From: Petrosia ficiformis
Lineage: Eukaryota > Porifera > Demospongiae > Haplosclerida > Petrosiidae
Assembly (NCBI GenBank): GCA_947044365.1
Contig: OX345642.1
Location: 1 to 64,000, forward strand
Length of the DNA stretch: 64,000 nt
Reading direction: 5' to 3'
The notes under the pieces were generated by a model. It made no database searches, was not told the origin of the DNA, and was given only the letters and a program-made list of their open reading frames with translations. Below, one piece after another: positions 50,301-61,661 of this stretch; the stretch's first letter is position 1; each line of letters opens with the position of its first letter. A program made the translations under genes and the position numbers.

Positions 50301-50919
50301 TTATTTTTTTGATAACAAAGCTTTGAGTGTCGATGCTTCATCAGACATTTGATCTTGTGATCTAAATCCAGTCTCTTGTTTATCATGATGTTCTAGCTGA
50401 TAAATTGATGATATCAAATTAACAATCTATGATATTACCTCATCATATATGTCATCATTTCTCTCAAAATCTCCTGTTTTACGAGGAATTACATGTACAT
50501 GCACATGTTCAACTGTTTGACCAGCACTTTTACCATCCTATGATTGCATAAAACAGAAGTTTACTTATTTCTTCCAGTGACCTACCTGTACAGCAATGGT
50601 AAGACCTGTAGCATTATAATGAGATTGAATATATGGAGTTATACAATATACACAATGAAACAAATCAGTAACTTCTTCAAGAGTTAAATCATGAAATCTG
50701 GATACCACACGTCGTGTTGATACTAGTATATCTGGTATCAATTTATAATAATTATCATTAAGAATAATTAACTTGTCTACATTGGATTTCTGTTAGTTAT
50801 ACAGTTAGGATACGTCCTGGTAAAACTGGCTTTCTATTGGTGAAAGCAAAACATAGTTTAGTTTGAAGAAATACAATACTTGGACTGATAATACATTTTC
50901 CAAACTGTAATGCAGACAT
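50301..50919 (-). CDS. FHIT: FHIT-like bis(5'-adenosyl)-triphosphatase
   Basis: Minus-strand exons 50919-50814, 50731-50586, 50537-50439 and 50396-50301 give 148 residues, against 147 in human FHIT. The protein hydrolyses diadenosine triphosphate (Ap3A) to AMP and ADP and belongs to the histidine triad superfamily. Seen directly: an N-terminus of the family type ([20 protein letters not shown]), [31 protein letters not shown], the Q-D-G-x-x-A-G-Q-T-V-E segment, and the catalytic histidine triad HVHVHV followed by IPRK. The C-terminus keeps IYDELEHHDK and a helical Met-Ser-Asp-Glu-Ala segment. All four exons join in phase with GT/AG introns of 40-82 bp. It is transcribed divergently from the ATP9 gene, with 65 bp between the start codons. 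Confidence 0.95.
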
Positions 50920-50984
50920 TTTAACTCCACCTATATAATGTAAATTAGGTGTGATAGATGTGTCCATAATACAATTCCAAAATT
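50920..50984. promoter_or_regulatory. Bidirectional promoter region FHIT/ATP9
   Basis: Only 65 bp separate the FHIT start codon (minus, 50919) from the ATP9 start codon (plus, 50985). Both 5' UTRs and the promoters must lie in or overlap this interval, or transcription must start inside the neighbouring gene. No clear TATA box is seen. Confidence 0.55.
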
Positions 50985-53900
50985 ATGAGCCAATTGCCAT
51001 CATTGAGTCTGGGTAACATTCCATGGTCTACACCTCATCGTTATAGGCCAGTTGGGGGAGGAGGAAGGAAATGGTCGCATGAAGACAGTTTGATAAGTAG
51101 TCTTGATGAGGTGAGTTCATGATTACGTATAAATTTTAATAATACTTTTTATAATTATACTATCCTATCATTACAATTATATTGGATAGTGTCAAAATAT
51201 CTTTTATGGGAAGGGATTTTTGGTGACATTCTTGGTATAAATTTCATATCAGATCTGTTACAGGTTATCATACCAACACATGATGACGATGACAATGATT
51301 CTACCGTAATGAATGAGTCTCAAACATGGAAATATAAGATGTTTGAGTGAGTTTTTTGTTGTTGTCAATTGAAGCTAATTTAACTGTTAATATTTTAGAC
51401 TACTGAAAATACCAATAAACTGTTGTAAGGACAAACCGAAAACTTATCTCAGATCAGTTGTAGCAGGACAGAATGTATTGTGAAGTTATAATTTTTATAT
51501 ATTATTTCATTCTTTTAATACTTTAGAATACTGCTACTACGAAATATTCACCAAATCTTGTGTGTAATCAAAAGTATAACATATTTACATTTGTTCCAAA
51601 AGTTTGTTGTAATATCATTGTATAACTAATAATGTTACTCATTTTTATTTACAGGTTTTGTTCCAACAATTTAAAGTCTTTCTTAACTTCTATTTTCTAC
51701 TAGTTGCATTATCTCAATTGATTCCACAATTACGGATTGGCTATTGGTACACATATTGGGGACCTTTGGTACGTTCATTTATCATATAATTGATACTCAC
51801 CACCTGTCACCTCCAGATATTTGTGATTCTGGTAACAATGTGTAGAGAATTGTTTGATGATGTGAAGAGATATGTACGAGATAAAGAAGTCAACAACCAA
51901 AGATTTATCAAGATAACAAAAGAAGGTTACAATCTGGTCTAGTATATAAACTAAGTGATGATATTTTTAAAATGTAGGAAGTTTGTTAATACCTAGTAAA
52001 GATATACGTGTCTCAGATATACTATTAGTACAAAAGGTATTAAAATTATTATAATAATTATTAATTATTTTTATTAATTTTAATAACAGGATCAACACAT
52101 ACCAGCTGACATGATTATATTGAGAACATCTGACAAAACTGGTTACACAATAATTAGTATTTTTGTTATTATTTATTGATGGTTATCATAATATCTTAGG
52201 AACTTGTTTTATCAAAACGGACCAACTTGATGGTGAAACAGATTGGAAGTTACGTGTCATTACTCCAAGCTGCATTCAAAAGATACACTGTAACGAGGTA
52301 TACAGATTATTATTAAATATTTCATTCAAATTATAATGAGATAGCTATTTTTAAAGATATCATTAATATTTTAATCTATTATTTCAGAGATGTATGATAC
52401 ACTCTTTCTGTAGGATATCTTTTCACAGAATATTATTGTGGTTGCTGAGTCACCACAGTCAGATATTCATTCATTCAGTGGTACATTGAGTATGGTAGGT
52501 ATTAACAGATTGTTATTCTATACTTTTCAGTCTTGAGTTTTACACAGAACTCAACAGAAATACAAGAACCATTATCAATTAACAATGCAATATGGGCAAA
52601 CAGTGTATTGGCTTCATCTGGTTGGTTATAAACTACATAATAGTATTCTCTTTAGTCATTCATATAATTTATTTTTCAGGACATGTGATAGGGTTGGTTA
52701 TATATACTGGTAAAGACACTCGAAGTGTTCTCAATACAAACAATCCAAAATCAAAGGTTAGAAAATGTGGCATAACTTGTGAAATTTTGAATTTGTTATT
52801 ATATAGAGTGGTCGTCTTGACAATGAGATAAACACACTGACCAAGGTTTTATTTTTGTCTATGTTGATTCTGGCAGTAATCATGTTATCACTCAAGGTTT
52901 GTGTCTATGTGTCTTTGTATTCTGTTTGTTGAATTTTGTATAAAGGGATTTTTTGGACAATGGATTATATATCTCATTCGTTACATTATTCTGTTTTCAT
53001 ATATAATACCAATAAGGTACAAGAATGGTCAATAAATATGTACCCTTTTATTAAATGTTTGTTACTCTCTTCAGTCTACGTGTCAACTTAGACATGGGTA
53101 AACTAGTCTATAGTTGGATGATTCAACAAGATAATTCAATTCCAAATACCCTTGTTAGAAGTAGTACAATACCTGAAGAACTTGGAAGAATAGAATATTT
53201 ATTGTGTGACAAAACTGGTACATTGACACAAAATGAAATGGTAGATTATGTGTATAGTAAACCATGCTAGATTTTAAATAATTTTCATTGTCTTTATGTG
53301 TAAGTATAGGTATTCAAGAAACTTCACTTGGGTACTGAGTCTTATTCTAGTGATTCAACAAATGAGGTAAGACCACTCACTCAGTTTGGTGGTAGTTTAT
53401 ATAATAGTTTGTCCCAATCTTGACAATGATCTTTCCAAATTTTGTGCAAATGCTGCTCTTTCATAAAATCCCTTTCATCATTAATATATGGAAACACATC
53501 ATAATTATAATAACAAATAGTATTAATGCAAGAGCAAGTACCTCATTATGCTATACTAGGTGGGACAGCAGTGAATTTCTGATGTATTAATTGTGAATAC
53601 TATATATTGCAGCTTTACCTTTTGTCTGTGATCAAGTTAGTCTTGCAAAAGGAGCTCTCCATTAAATGTTGAGAGGATAAGCATCCACAGCCAAATTGTC
53701 TCGTTCTAAGGCACAGTTTAGACAGAACCATATTTAGCTTTTTTGCAGCAGTCCTGTGAAACATGGTCCAACCATTTTCACTGTTATTATAGAGTGTTCT
53801 CCATTGATATGAAGTAACCTATTCTCATATGAAGTGTTTTAGTAAAGAATTCCTGTAAATACTAGTTTCTTTCAACGAAATTAAATAACTGTTACTAACA

Positions 53901-56900
53901 GAACACAATAGTCATTCTGTAGGAAAAAGTAATGTATATTTTAAAGATCATAATTATATAAAATGTTATTCCATATACACTGTCATGCAGATTAAAACAA
54001 TAGTCAAGACTCACTTTTTGTCACAACTAGCAGAAGAGAACATCTGCAGACAATCTCTACCGAATGCACATGTATGTGTATAGACATGTTCTTCTCGTAC
54101 TGATATGTTTTGTTCCTAGATTAAGAGATTATTTGAAAGTATTTTAGCATTAGCTATTTGTCACAATGTCATACCAGTAAAAGAAGAGGAAGAGGATGAA
54201 GAACAAGAACAAGAACAAGAAGATATTGAAGAAGATGTAATTCTACTTTCAAGGAACACATCTAAAAGTCCTTTATCATTCCAGTCTTCAAGTCCTGATG
54301 AGGTCTATAATGATGTATTATTGAAAATGTATGAATTCCTAAATACATTAGATTGCATTACTGAAATGGACTGAGAGTGTTGGAATATCATTAGTATATC
54401 GTGACTTGTCATCACTACATCTTCTGTTTCCTGATAAACATATTATGAGATTCAAAATATTACAAATATTTCCCTTTACTTCAGAGAAGAAACGAATGGG
54501 TATTATTGTACAAGTAAGAATTTTCTATCATTTGTCATGAATTTATTGTTCTATGCATACAGAATGTAACTAGTGGTGAAATCATATTTTATATGAAAGG
54601 AGCTGATGTAGTAATGAAAAGTATAGTGGAATATAATGACTGGTTAGAAGAGGAGGTAAGATTTCTTTAAGGCAGTAGGTTCAGTATTGCTGATATAGTT
54701 GTGTAGACAAAACACAACCCTATATATATATATATATATATATATACTACCTGGATTATAATTATTCATGTCTTGCTGGACCTATTGCTACAAAGTTTCT
54801 TCAATCTTGTCTTAAATACTCTAATTATAAAATAATACAGTGCGGAAATTTAGCTAGAGAAGGTCTGAGAACTCTTGTGATAGCAAAAAAAATTCTCACA
54901 GAACAACAGTATGCTAGTTTTGAAGTAAGAAACAGTTCAAATGGTATTTTCCTACATGTGTGAATGTTCTTACTATTTTCAGCAAAACTACACACATGCA
55001 CAGTTAAGTGTTACAGATAGATCAGTACAAACTAATGCTGTAATTGAGAGTTTAGAAGATAACATGGAGTTACTGTGTACTACTGGTGTAGAGGATAAAT
55101 TACAAGTGAGTCTTTGTATGTGCTCAGTACTATTCTTATACCATATTCACTTGTAGTTTGAGGTTCGACCCACTCTTGAGCTGCTGAAAAATGCAGGAAT
55201 CAAGGTGTGGTATGTCATTATTAAATATAGTATATGTATAATGTTTGGTATATGAAGGTATGGATGTTAACGGGAGATAAATTAGAAACTGCAACAAGCA
55301 TTGCGATCAGCTCAAAGCTTATTGGTAGGAATCAGCCGCTCTTTAGTTTTAAAACAGTAGGTCATTTAATACAGTGATTAATTCATGATCATATCATATA
55401 TGCACACAGGTAACTTCCCGTGTAGAAGTTCATTCTGAACTCAATCAACTACGTAAAAACATTGAAAATGCTTTAATTATAACTGGATCATCACTTGAGG
55501 TAGATCACTAAAATTTTGATTATTGTAATAAAATAGAAATTATTTATGTAGTTGTGTGTTCAACACTATGAGACAGAATTCATGGAATTAGCGTGCCGAT
55601 CGCCTGTGGTAGTGTGTTGCAGATGTTCTCCAACTCACAAAGCACAGTTAGTATTGTTACTCAAATCATACATGAAAAGACCAGTTTGTGCTATTGGTAG
55701 AAAAGAAAATTTAATGCCAGTACATTTAATAAATTAGTATCATATATATATATAGGTGATGGTGGTAATGATGTAAGCATGATACAAATAGCTGATGTTG
55801 GAATTGGAATTGTTGGAAAAGTAATATTATTGAAGTGTTTGGATATGAGATTATAGTTCATAATTTCTACAGGAAGGTAAACAAGCATCTCTAGCTGCTG
55901 ACTTTTCTGTTACACAGTTCAGTCATATTAGTCGTTTATTGTTATGGCATGGAAGAAATAGGTAATTAATACACATTATACTAAAATGATTGTAATACAA
56001 TATTATAGCTACAAGCGTTCAGCATCTCTGAGTCAGTTTGTTATTCATCGTGGACTTATTATTTCGGCAATGCAGGTATGTATCTTTGAATTACTCTTTC
56101 TGTTTCATAACTTTTGCAGGCAGTATTTTCTGCCATCTTTTATTTTGCTGCTGTGTCACTATATGAAGGCATTCTTATGATAGGGTAAATATTAATTACA
56201 AATTACTTTATAGTTTATACTAGTTTCAAAATGTGTTCAGGTATGCAACAATATATACAATGGCACCAGTGTTCTCTTTGGTACTTGATGAAGATGTCTC
56301 TGCTGATGTTGCTCTCACGTACCCTGAACTTTATCAAGAACTGTTGAAAGTAGGTTATTGTACCTGTACTGTGTATATGTATCTTGTGTTCACTGCAGGG
56401 AAGATCATTATCTTTCAAGACATTTTTCATATGGACTCTTATTAGTATTTATCAAGGTATAATAAATAATATAATAATGTTATTATCTTTAGTTTGTGTT
56501 TCCAGGAGGAATTATTATGTTGTTGGGATTTTGGCTATTTGAATCACAAATGATTCATGTTGTTTCAATTACCTTCACCACACTAATACTAACAGAACTG
56601 CTAATGGTATCACTAACAATAAGAACATGGCATGGATTAATGATAATAGCAGAGATTATCAGTATAGCAGTTTATTTTCTTTCACTGGCATTCCTCAATC
56701 AATACTTTGGTAAACATAACATATTTTGATGACTCATGAATTATTCATTTTCATTCACTCAGATGGAACATTTTTACTGACTGGTGATTTTGTGTGGAAG
56801 ACATTAATATTAACTACTATAAGCTGTCTTCCATTGATAGCAGTAAAAGTGGGATATCGTAAATGTGCTCCACCAAGTTATGCAAAACTACTAAAAAATA

Positions 56901-56938
56901 ACTCAACTTTCAGAAACTGTTTAAAATTCACTTGTTAA
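50985..56938 (+). CDS. ATP9: P4-type ATPase of the ATP9/Neo1 class (putative phospholipid flippase)
   Basis: I traced 34 in-phase exons totalling 1,115 residues (human ATP9A 1,047, ATP9B 1,147). Main landmarks: exon 1 50985-51110; exon 5 51655-51768 (first membrane helices); exon 9 52200-52297 with the actuator motif [11 protein letters not shown]; exon 15 53075-53240 with the phosphorylation motif [11 protein letters not shown] (Asp440); exon 19 54352-54513 (nucleotide-binding [11 protein letters not shown]); exon 20 with MKGADVV; exon 24 55258-55356 ([10 protein letters not shown]); exons 26-27 with GDGGNDVSM; last exon 56763-56938 ending in PPSYAKLL. P4-ATPases move phospholipids between leaflets of endosomal and Golgi membranes; the Neo1/ATP9 branch works without a CDC50 subunit. 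Exon 18 carries a Glu-rich insert ([18 protein letters not shown]). The longest intron is 53367-53990, in which I see no gene. Its stop is 7 bp from the stop of the convergent neighbour. Confidence 0.95.
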
Positions 56939-56945
56939 TTATGTA

Positions 56946-57496
56946 TCATGTAAAATGTCTTTGTCGTAATATTTTGGTTTTCTTCATTCCCTTGACAGTA
57001 GATTCATGGGTATCACTTCTTAAACCAGATGGGAAACTGTATTTCATATTATCACTTGATGTTATGGTTACAGGGGATTTTTTAATTGTCTTGCTGTAAG
57101 AAAAGTTATATTTGACTGGAGGTACAACTGGAATTTTATTTGGTGAACTGCTACATTCATTCCTTTGTTGCAATCTTTGTTGCGCTTCTTCTGATCTTTG
57201 TGTCTCTAGTTGAAGGCGATACAAGTCATTAATACGATGCATGTATCTTGTGTCAGTTAGTGGAGTTAATGGACTTGGATAAGGAAAATCTTTGTTAGCA
57301 ACAACTGATAATGAATCACTCTCAAATGATGCAACAAAAGGCTTCCTGGAAACGTAGAATAAACTTCATTCATAATTCATACAGTATGTAGGAGAACTCA
57401 CCTGTGAGGATGAACTTTTGATCGACTAATAATGGTAAATGAACAAGCTTTTATATATAATCCATTACTTGCATTCAGCTACATAAAAATAGATAG

Positions 57497-57538
<42 letters not shown>

Positions 57539-57781
57539 TGATGGGGACATCATCCCTTTGATATGGTGAGTTCTATATATTGTATATAGACCTTCTATGT
57601 GCACACTATGCAGGAGATGTCGCCATCATACAATATATTGTATATAGTATGCTAATAGGTCCTATATACCACATATAGGACCTCATTTTGTGTCCTCAGA
57701 TGTGATATAGCCCTCGCAGGCTCGGACTATGTATCACATCCTCGGACACAAAACTCAGGTCCTATATTGGACCTGTTAGCA

Positions 57782-57822
<41 letters not shown>

Positions 57823-58010
57823 TATATATATATATATATATATATAGTAAAGTCACGTAATACCAGACTACCCCTAATTCCAGACACTTTTGATAGACAA
57901 GTATAAACTGACAGTTGACTGACAGAAGAAAAGAATTGGGAAACTTTCTACATATGGCAAGAAAGCAAAAAGCATATACTATCTCATGGACTTCATGGAT
58001 TAGGGGACTT

Positions 58011-58104
<94 letters not shown>

Positions 58105-58264
58105 TATATATATATAATTATATATATATATATATCTTATATATATAATTATTACATGTGATGGAATATGGAATACATAATTATCATGCCTTTTTGGCTT
58201 GTATTGAAGTACAGTGAGTATGAAGGTCGATCTTTGCTCGATATTTGTAGCTACCTTCCATCAT
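56946..58264 (-). CDS. Unknown 183-residue protein, divergent from NDUFS6
   Basis: Minus-strand exons proposed: 58264-58190 (start MMEGSYKYRAKIDL), 57478-57402 and 57345-56946, in phase. The last two exons are well supported by frame and splice sites. The first depends on a non-standard GC donor (AAAAAG|GCATGA) and is less certain. The protein is basic and mostly disordered, with a predicted helix rich in Gln/Arg/Glu (RINDLYRLQLETQRSEEAQQ) and the short motif IPVVPPVKYNFSYS. I do not recognise the family. The first intron (~710 bp) holds three short inverted-repeat elements and long TA tracts. The stop lies 7 bp from the convergent ATP9 stop. Confidence 0.6.
57536..57631. mobile_element. Short inverted-repeat element (MITE-like), 96 bp
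   Basis: Terminal arms GTATGATGGGGACATC (57536) and GATGTCGCCATCATAC (57616-57631) form a 16-bp inverted repeat with one mismatch. It is embedded in TA-rich DNA and has no coding capacity. Confidence 0.6.
57641..57790. mobile_element. Foldback MITE-like element, ~150 bp
   Basis: Terminal arms TATATAGTATGCTAATAGGT (left) and, on the opposite strand, TATATAGTATGCTAACAGGT (right). The inside is also palindromic (TTTGTGTCC...TGTGATATAG against CTATGTATCACA...GGACACAAAA), so the whole element can fold back on itself. Confidence 0.65.
57841..58019. mobile_element. MITE-like element, 179 bp
   Basis: Perfect 14-bp terminal inverted repeats TATATAGTAAAGTC (57841) and GACTTTACTATATA (58006-58019) with an unrelated interior, flanked on both sides by (TA)n. 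Confidence 0.65.
58020..58142. repeat. (TA)n microsatellite
   Basis: A nearly uninterrupted TA dinucleotide tract with a few ATTATA interruptions; a similar tract lies at 58498-58564. Confidence 0.9.
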
Positions 58265-58312
58265 ACTAATTTTATTGCCATGGTAACAAAGGGTGGGGTT
58301 TAAAGAATAAAG
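58265..58312. promoter_or_regulatory. Compact divergent promoter of NDUFS6 and the unknown minus gene
   Basis: 48 bp separate the proposed divergent start codons. The NDUFS6 start context AAAGATGGCTGC resembles the TISU/YY1 element (SAASATGGCGGC) typical of nuclear genes for mitochondrial proteins with very short leaders. Confidence 0.4.
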
Positions 58313-58515
58313 ATGGCTGCTCTAGTAATAAGACGAACTACTGGTTCTTTCTTTATTAGATTCTCTGGAAGACACGTTTCGACTCTTGTTCATGTTCTTA
58401 AATACAAAGACAAAGTTACTCACACTGGACAAGTACGTTAAATAGATAGATAGGTAGATGATTCTGTTGTCTATAGTGAAAATTAATTATTTAGACATAT
58501 ATATATATATATATA

Positions 58516-58571
<56 letters not shown>

Positions 58572-59449
58572 GTATAGGTTATATCACAGCATGAGTGCTA
58601 TATCAGATTTATAAAAACTGAGCCCGAGGGCAAGGTTTTTATAAATCTGATATAGCACGAGTGGCCGTGATATAACCAATATAAAAAACAAAACCTTTGT
58701 TGATGTCTGATGCTTCTCCTACCTTTTTGTCGGCACTTTGGAGAAGGTAAGCATTGTTTTCTTGTAATCTGTTTCAACGGCAGGTTTTATATCTGACCGC
58801 AGGGTGCTATATCTGACCACAGGGTGTTATATCAACCTGTGGTTTACTTTGATGTTTCGCCGTATCGGGATATAATTATATATAATTATATAATATATAT
58901 AGTTCCAATATAATGTAACTAACCTATATCTAAATAACTTTACTATAATATATGTGAAACTGTATTATATAGTACTGTTTTTAACATTTGTAATTGTGGT
59001 GAAATATGTCCTATAACTCTCAACCATGTGGTTGCTATGGTAACGTAGTAACACTATGATTTTTTTAAATTTAGCAATGGACAAATGATGATTACAGAAA
59101 TGTTCGGTTTATTGACAGGAAGAAGCAGGTATATAATAATTATTATCGTTATTATTATTATTATGTATTTGTTCATCAGATGAATGATCAATTTGCCATT
59201 AATTTACTAGCTGAAGAACCTGTTGTAGTTATTAATGATACACACACTTGGTGTGATGGAGGTATAATTATTATAATCTATGAAATAAAGTTTATTTTTT
59301 ATTATATCCTATTATTTATAGGTGGAGATGCATTAGGTCATCCAAAGGTTTACATTAATCTTGATAAACCAGAAATTGGTGTTTGTGGATATTGTGGAAA
59401 AAGCTTTGTCTCTTCTCAAAATAAACATTTATTTCCTGAAGAAGCCTAA
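58313..59449 (+). CDS. NDUFS6: NADH dehydrogenase [ubiquinone] iron-sulfur protein 6, mitochondrial
   Basis: Exons 58313-58432, 59075-59128, 59180-59261 and 59322-59449 give 127 residues, close to the usual ~124. NDUFS6 is a zinc-binding accessory subunit of the N-module of respiratory complex I in the mitochondrial matrix. Seen directly: an Arg-rich amphipathic N-terminus suited to mitochondrial import (ALVIRRTTGSFFIRFSGR), KVTHTGQ, a DDYRNVRFIDRKK segment, and the zinc site formed by Cys in WCDGG, His in GHPKVYINLD and the CGYCG pair. The first intron (642 bp) is long for this block and contains TA tracts and a 100-bp foldback element. The assignment is strong. Confidence 0.96.
58577..58677. 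repeat. 101-bp foldback (hairpin) element in NDUFS6 intron 1
   Basis: Left arm GGTTATATCACAGCATGAGT continuing GCTATATCAGATTTATAAAA; the right arm is its reverse complement with a few mismatches, ending GTGATATAACC. Arms are about 48 bp with a tiny loop around GAGCCCGAGGGC. Related pieces (GCTATATCTGACC, GTTATATCAACC) follow at 58780-58850, so this is probably a dispersed family. Confidence 0.75.
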
Positions 59450-59569
59450 ATGACTATAATATTTATTGTTCATGTGAAGTGTGATGATTATCATTATACT
59501 ATAGCCCCACCTATTTTTGAGTGACACCTCTTCTGCATGCAACTTGTAAACAAGGGTGTGGCTGAGATA

Positions 59570-61644
59570 ATGGCTTCTTGTTATTTACAATTATTGATAC
59601 TCTGTTGGATTTCTTTCCATCGTACAGTAGTAAGTGGACACCTGTGTTTTCATAATTAATTCTAATTATATTAGGCTCAGTCTGTTGATAGTGGATCAGG
59701 TGATGATCAGTTGCCATGGTACCTGTGGTTTGTACTTGCTATTGCTCTTGCTGTAGCTATAGTGTTAATTGCATTAGCAACTTTTTATGTTCTCAATGTA
59801 TGCAAAAAGTGAGTAATTAATAGCATTATAGTTAAATTTTTATTTTTTCACCTTGTTTGTAAAGAATTTTTAGAAATTCGTTAGATGGTACAACCTACAT
59901 TCGTCATCAAGATACTAATATAGAAGATAATGATGGAAGAGCTACACAATTAATCCATCTTGTAGGAGGTACTCTACATGATGATTCTCAGCTCTTATCA
60001 CTTGATAATAGTAATCAAAATATAACATATTTAATTATGTAAATTATTATATAACTATAATAGGTAGAGAAATTCCAAGAGAGAAGATAAAAGTGTTACA
60101 GCAATTAGGTATAGGGCAGTTTGGACCGCTTTATGATGCTGAGGTTGAATTACAAGTAAATGTGAAATCAAGGGCTTTAATAAAGGTATTATCATCTAAT
60201 TGTGGAGACCTCAAGCTAATTGTAATGGTAATGTTTTATCTCAAAGCAATTCTAATTACAATTCTAATTGAGTCTAAAGTGCATTGACACACTGTGAACA
60301 GTTAGCACTCATTTATCAACACCATTATACAGTGTGGGGTTGGTCTTAGGTCGCTTGGCTTCTTAACAGTTCTTGTTTACACAACTGAACTATAACCATA
60401 TAAGTGTATACACAAACTAAATTGCTAAATTATGGGCTATGTAATTAATGGCTGGCCTTAAATTCTAATTGACTTTAAGTACTTTAGTAGGTAATGTGAT
60501 TGGGATTTGAAAGTTAATTGTAACAAGCTTGATATACTAGTTGTGTTCAATTTTTATAGGTTTTTCAACAAGGAACTTCTCAAGATTTAGTAATATTTAG
60601 ACAAGAGCTGGAATCATTGATGTACATAATAAAGGAATCTCAATAGATCAATGATTATTTTATTCTTTTAGGAAATTAAGTCATGCTAGAGTTGGTCAGC
60701 TATTTGGAATTGTATCTATCAGCCCTTATTATTCTGTATTGGAACTACCTGTGAACGGAGACCTCAAAACATTCTTAATTACAGCAAAGAATGTTGGAAC
60801 ACAGTGAGAACAACTAATATTAGTGTATACTACATGATATGATGTTCATAACAGATTGAGTATACATCAGCTAATTGCAATGGCAACAGATGTTGCTTCT
60901 GGACTATCATACTTAGAGTCAATGCAATACATTCATCGGTAAATATCACTGCATATAATCACATAATAATTTACTATTGCTCTGTACAGTGATGTTGCTG
61001 CACGTAATTGTGTAGTGTCTCAAAATCTTGGAGTCAAAGTAACAGGTCAAAAATAGTTCAATCCAATATTGTCTTAATAGTTATTATTATAATTATTAAT
61101 TTTATAGATTACAAAGTTGGAAGATATTTATTCAGAAGTGAATATGCTGTCCAAGCTGATGGTTCATTAATGCCTATAAGGTTAGAGGTTATTAATAGTA
61201 CATATTAAGTAATCTTGATGTTATATCTTAGATGGATGGCTCCAGAGACACTTTTGGAAAACCACTTCAGTGTACATAGTGATGTATGGTAAGGAGTTAT
61301 GTCAACAATATCTCCTCTTGTTATTATGTTTGTTTGTGTGAAAGGTCATTTGGTGTTTTGTTATGGGAAATATTCACTAAAGGTGAATATCCTTATTGTG
61401 AGCTATCTGATGGTGAAGTGGTACATGGTGTGTGTTACGAGTTTCAACGTCTCCTACAACCTGTAGATGGAACTGAATATATGTGAGTAAATAGAATATA
61501 TATATACACCTTTATTATTACTTTCATATTGTTTGTAGCTATCAGTTGATGCTACTTTGCTGGCATAGCAATCCAAATCAAAGACCAAGAATGGAGTACC
61601 TCCATCAGCAGTTAGAAACAAATATATTAGCAAACTCAAAATAA
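59570..61644 (+). CDS. Receptor-type tyrosine kinase with minimal ectodomain
   Basis: Twelve exons in phase: 59570-59629, 59675-59808, 59865-60010, 60064-60185, 60560-60621, 60672-60803, 60855-60938, 60990-61045, 61108-61180, 61232-61288, 61345-61482, 61539-61644; 389 residues. Residues 1-20 look like a signal peptide and ~35-57 are a transmembrane helix, leaving only about 14 extracellular residues. The kinase domain (~118-385) has the glycine loop LGIGQFGPLYDAE, beta-3 Lys154 (RALIK), an alpha-C Glu (FRQELESLM), the tyrosine-kinase catalytic loop HRDVAARNC (Asp248), WMAPETLL, SDVWSFGVLLWEIF and a C-lobe Arg in NQRPRMEYL. The DFG motif is DYK (266-268): the metal-binding Asp remains, but Phe and Gly are changed. 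Active kinase or signalling pseudokinase cannot be decided. The longest intron is 60186-60559, without visible features. Its stop is 17 bp from the convergent HS6ST stop. Confidence 0.88.
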
Positions 61645-61661
61645 TTACAGAAATATAATTA

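Noticed and set aside
53367..53990. Nested gene or small RNA in the longest ATP9 intron
   Set aside because: There is no long open frame, no convincing C/D or H/ACA box arrangement, and no hairpin of microRNA quality.
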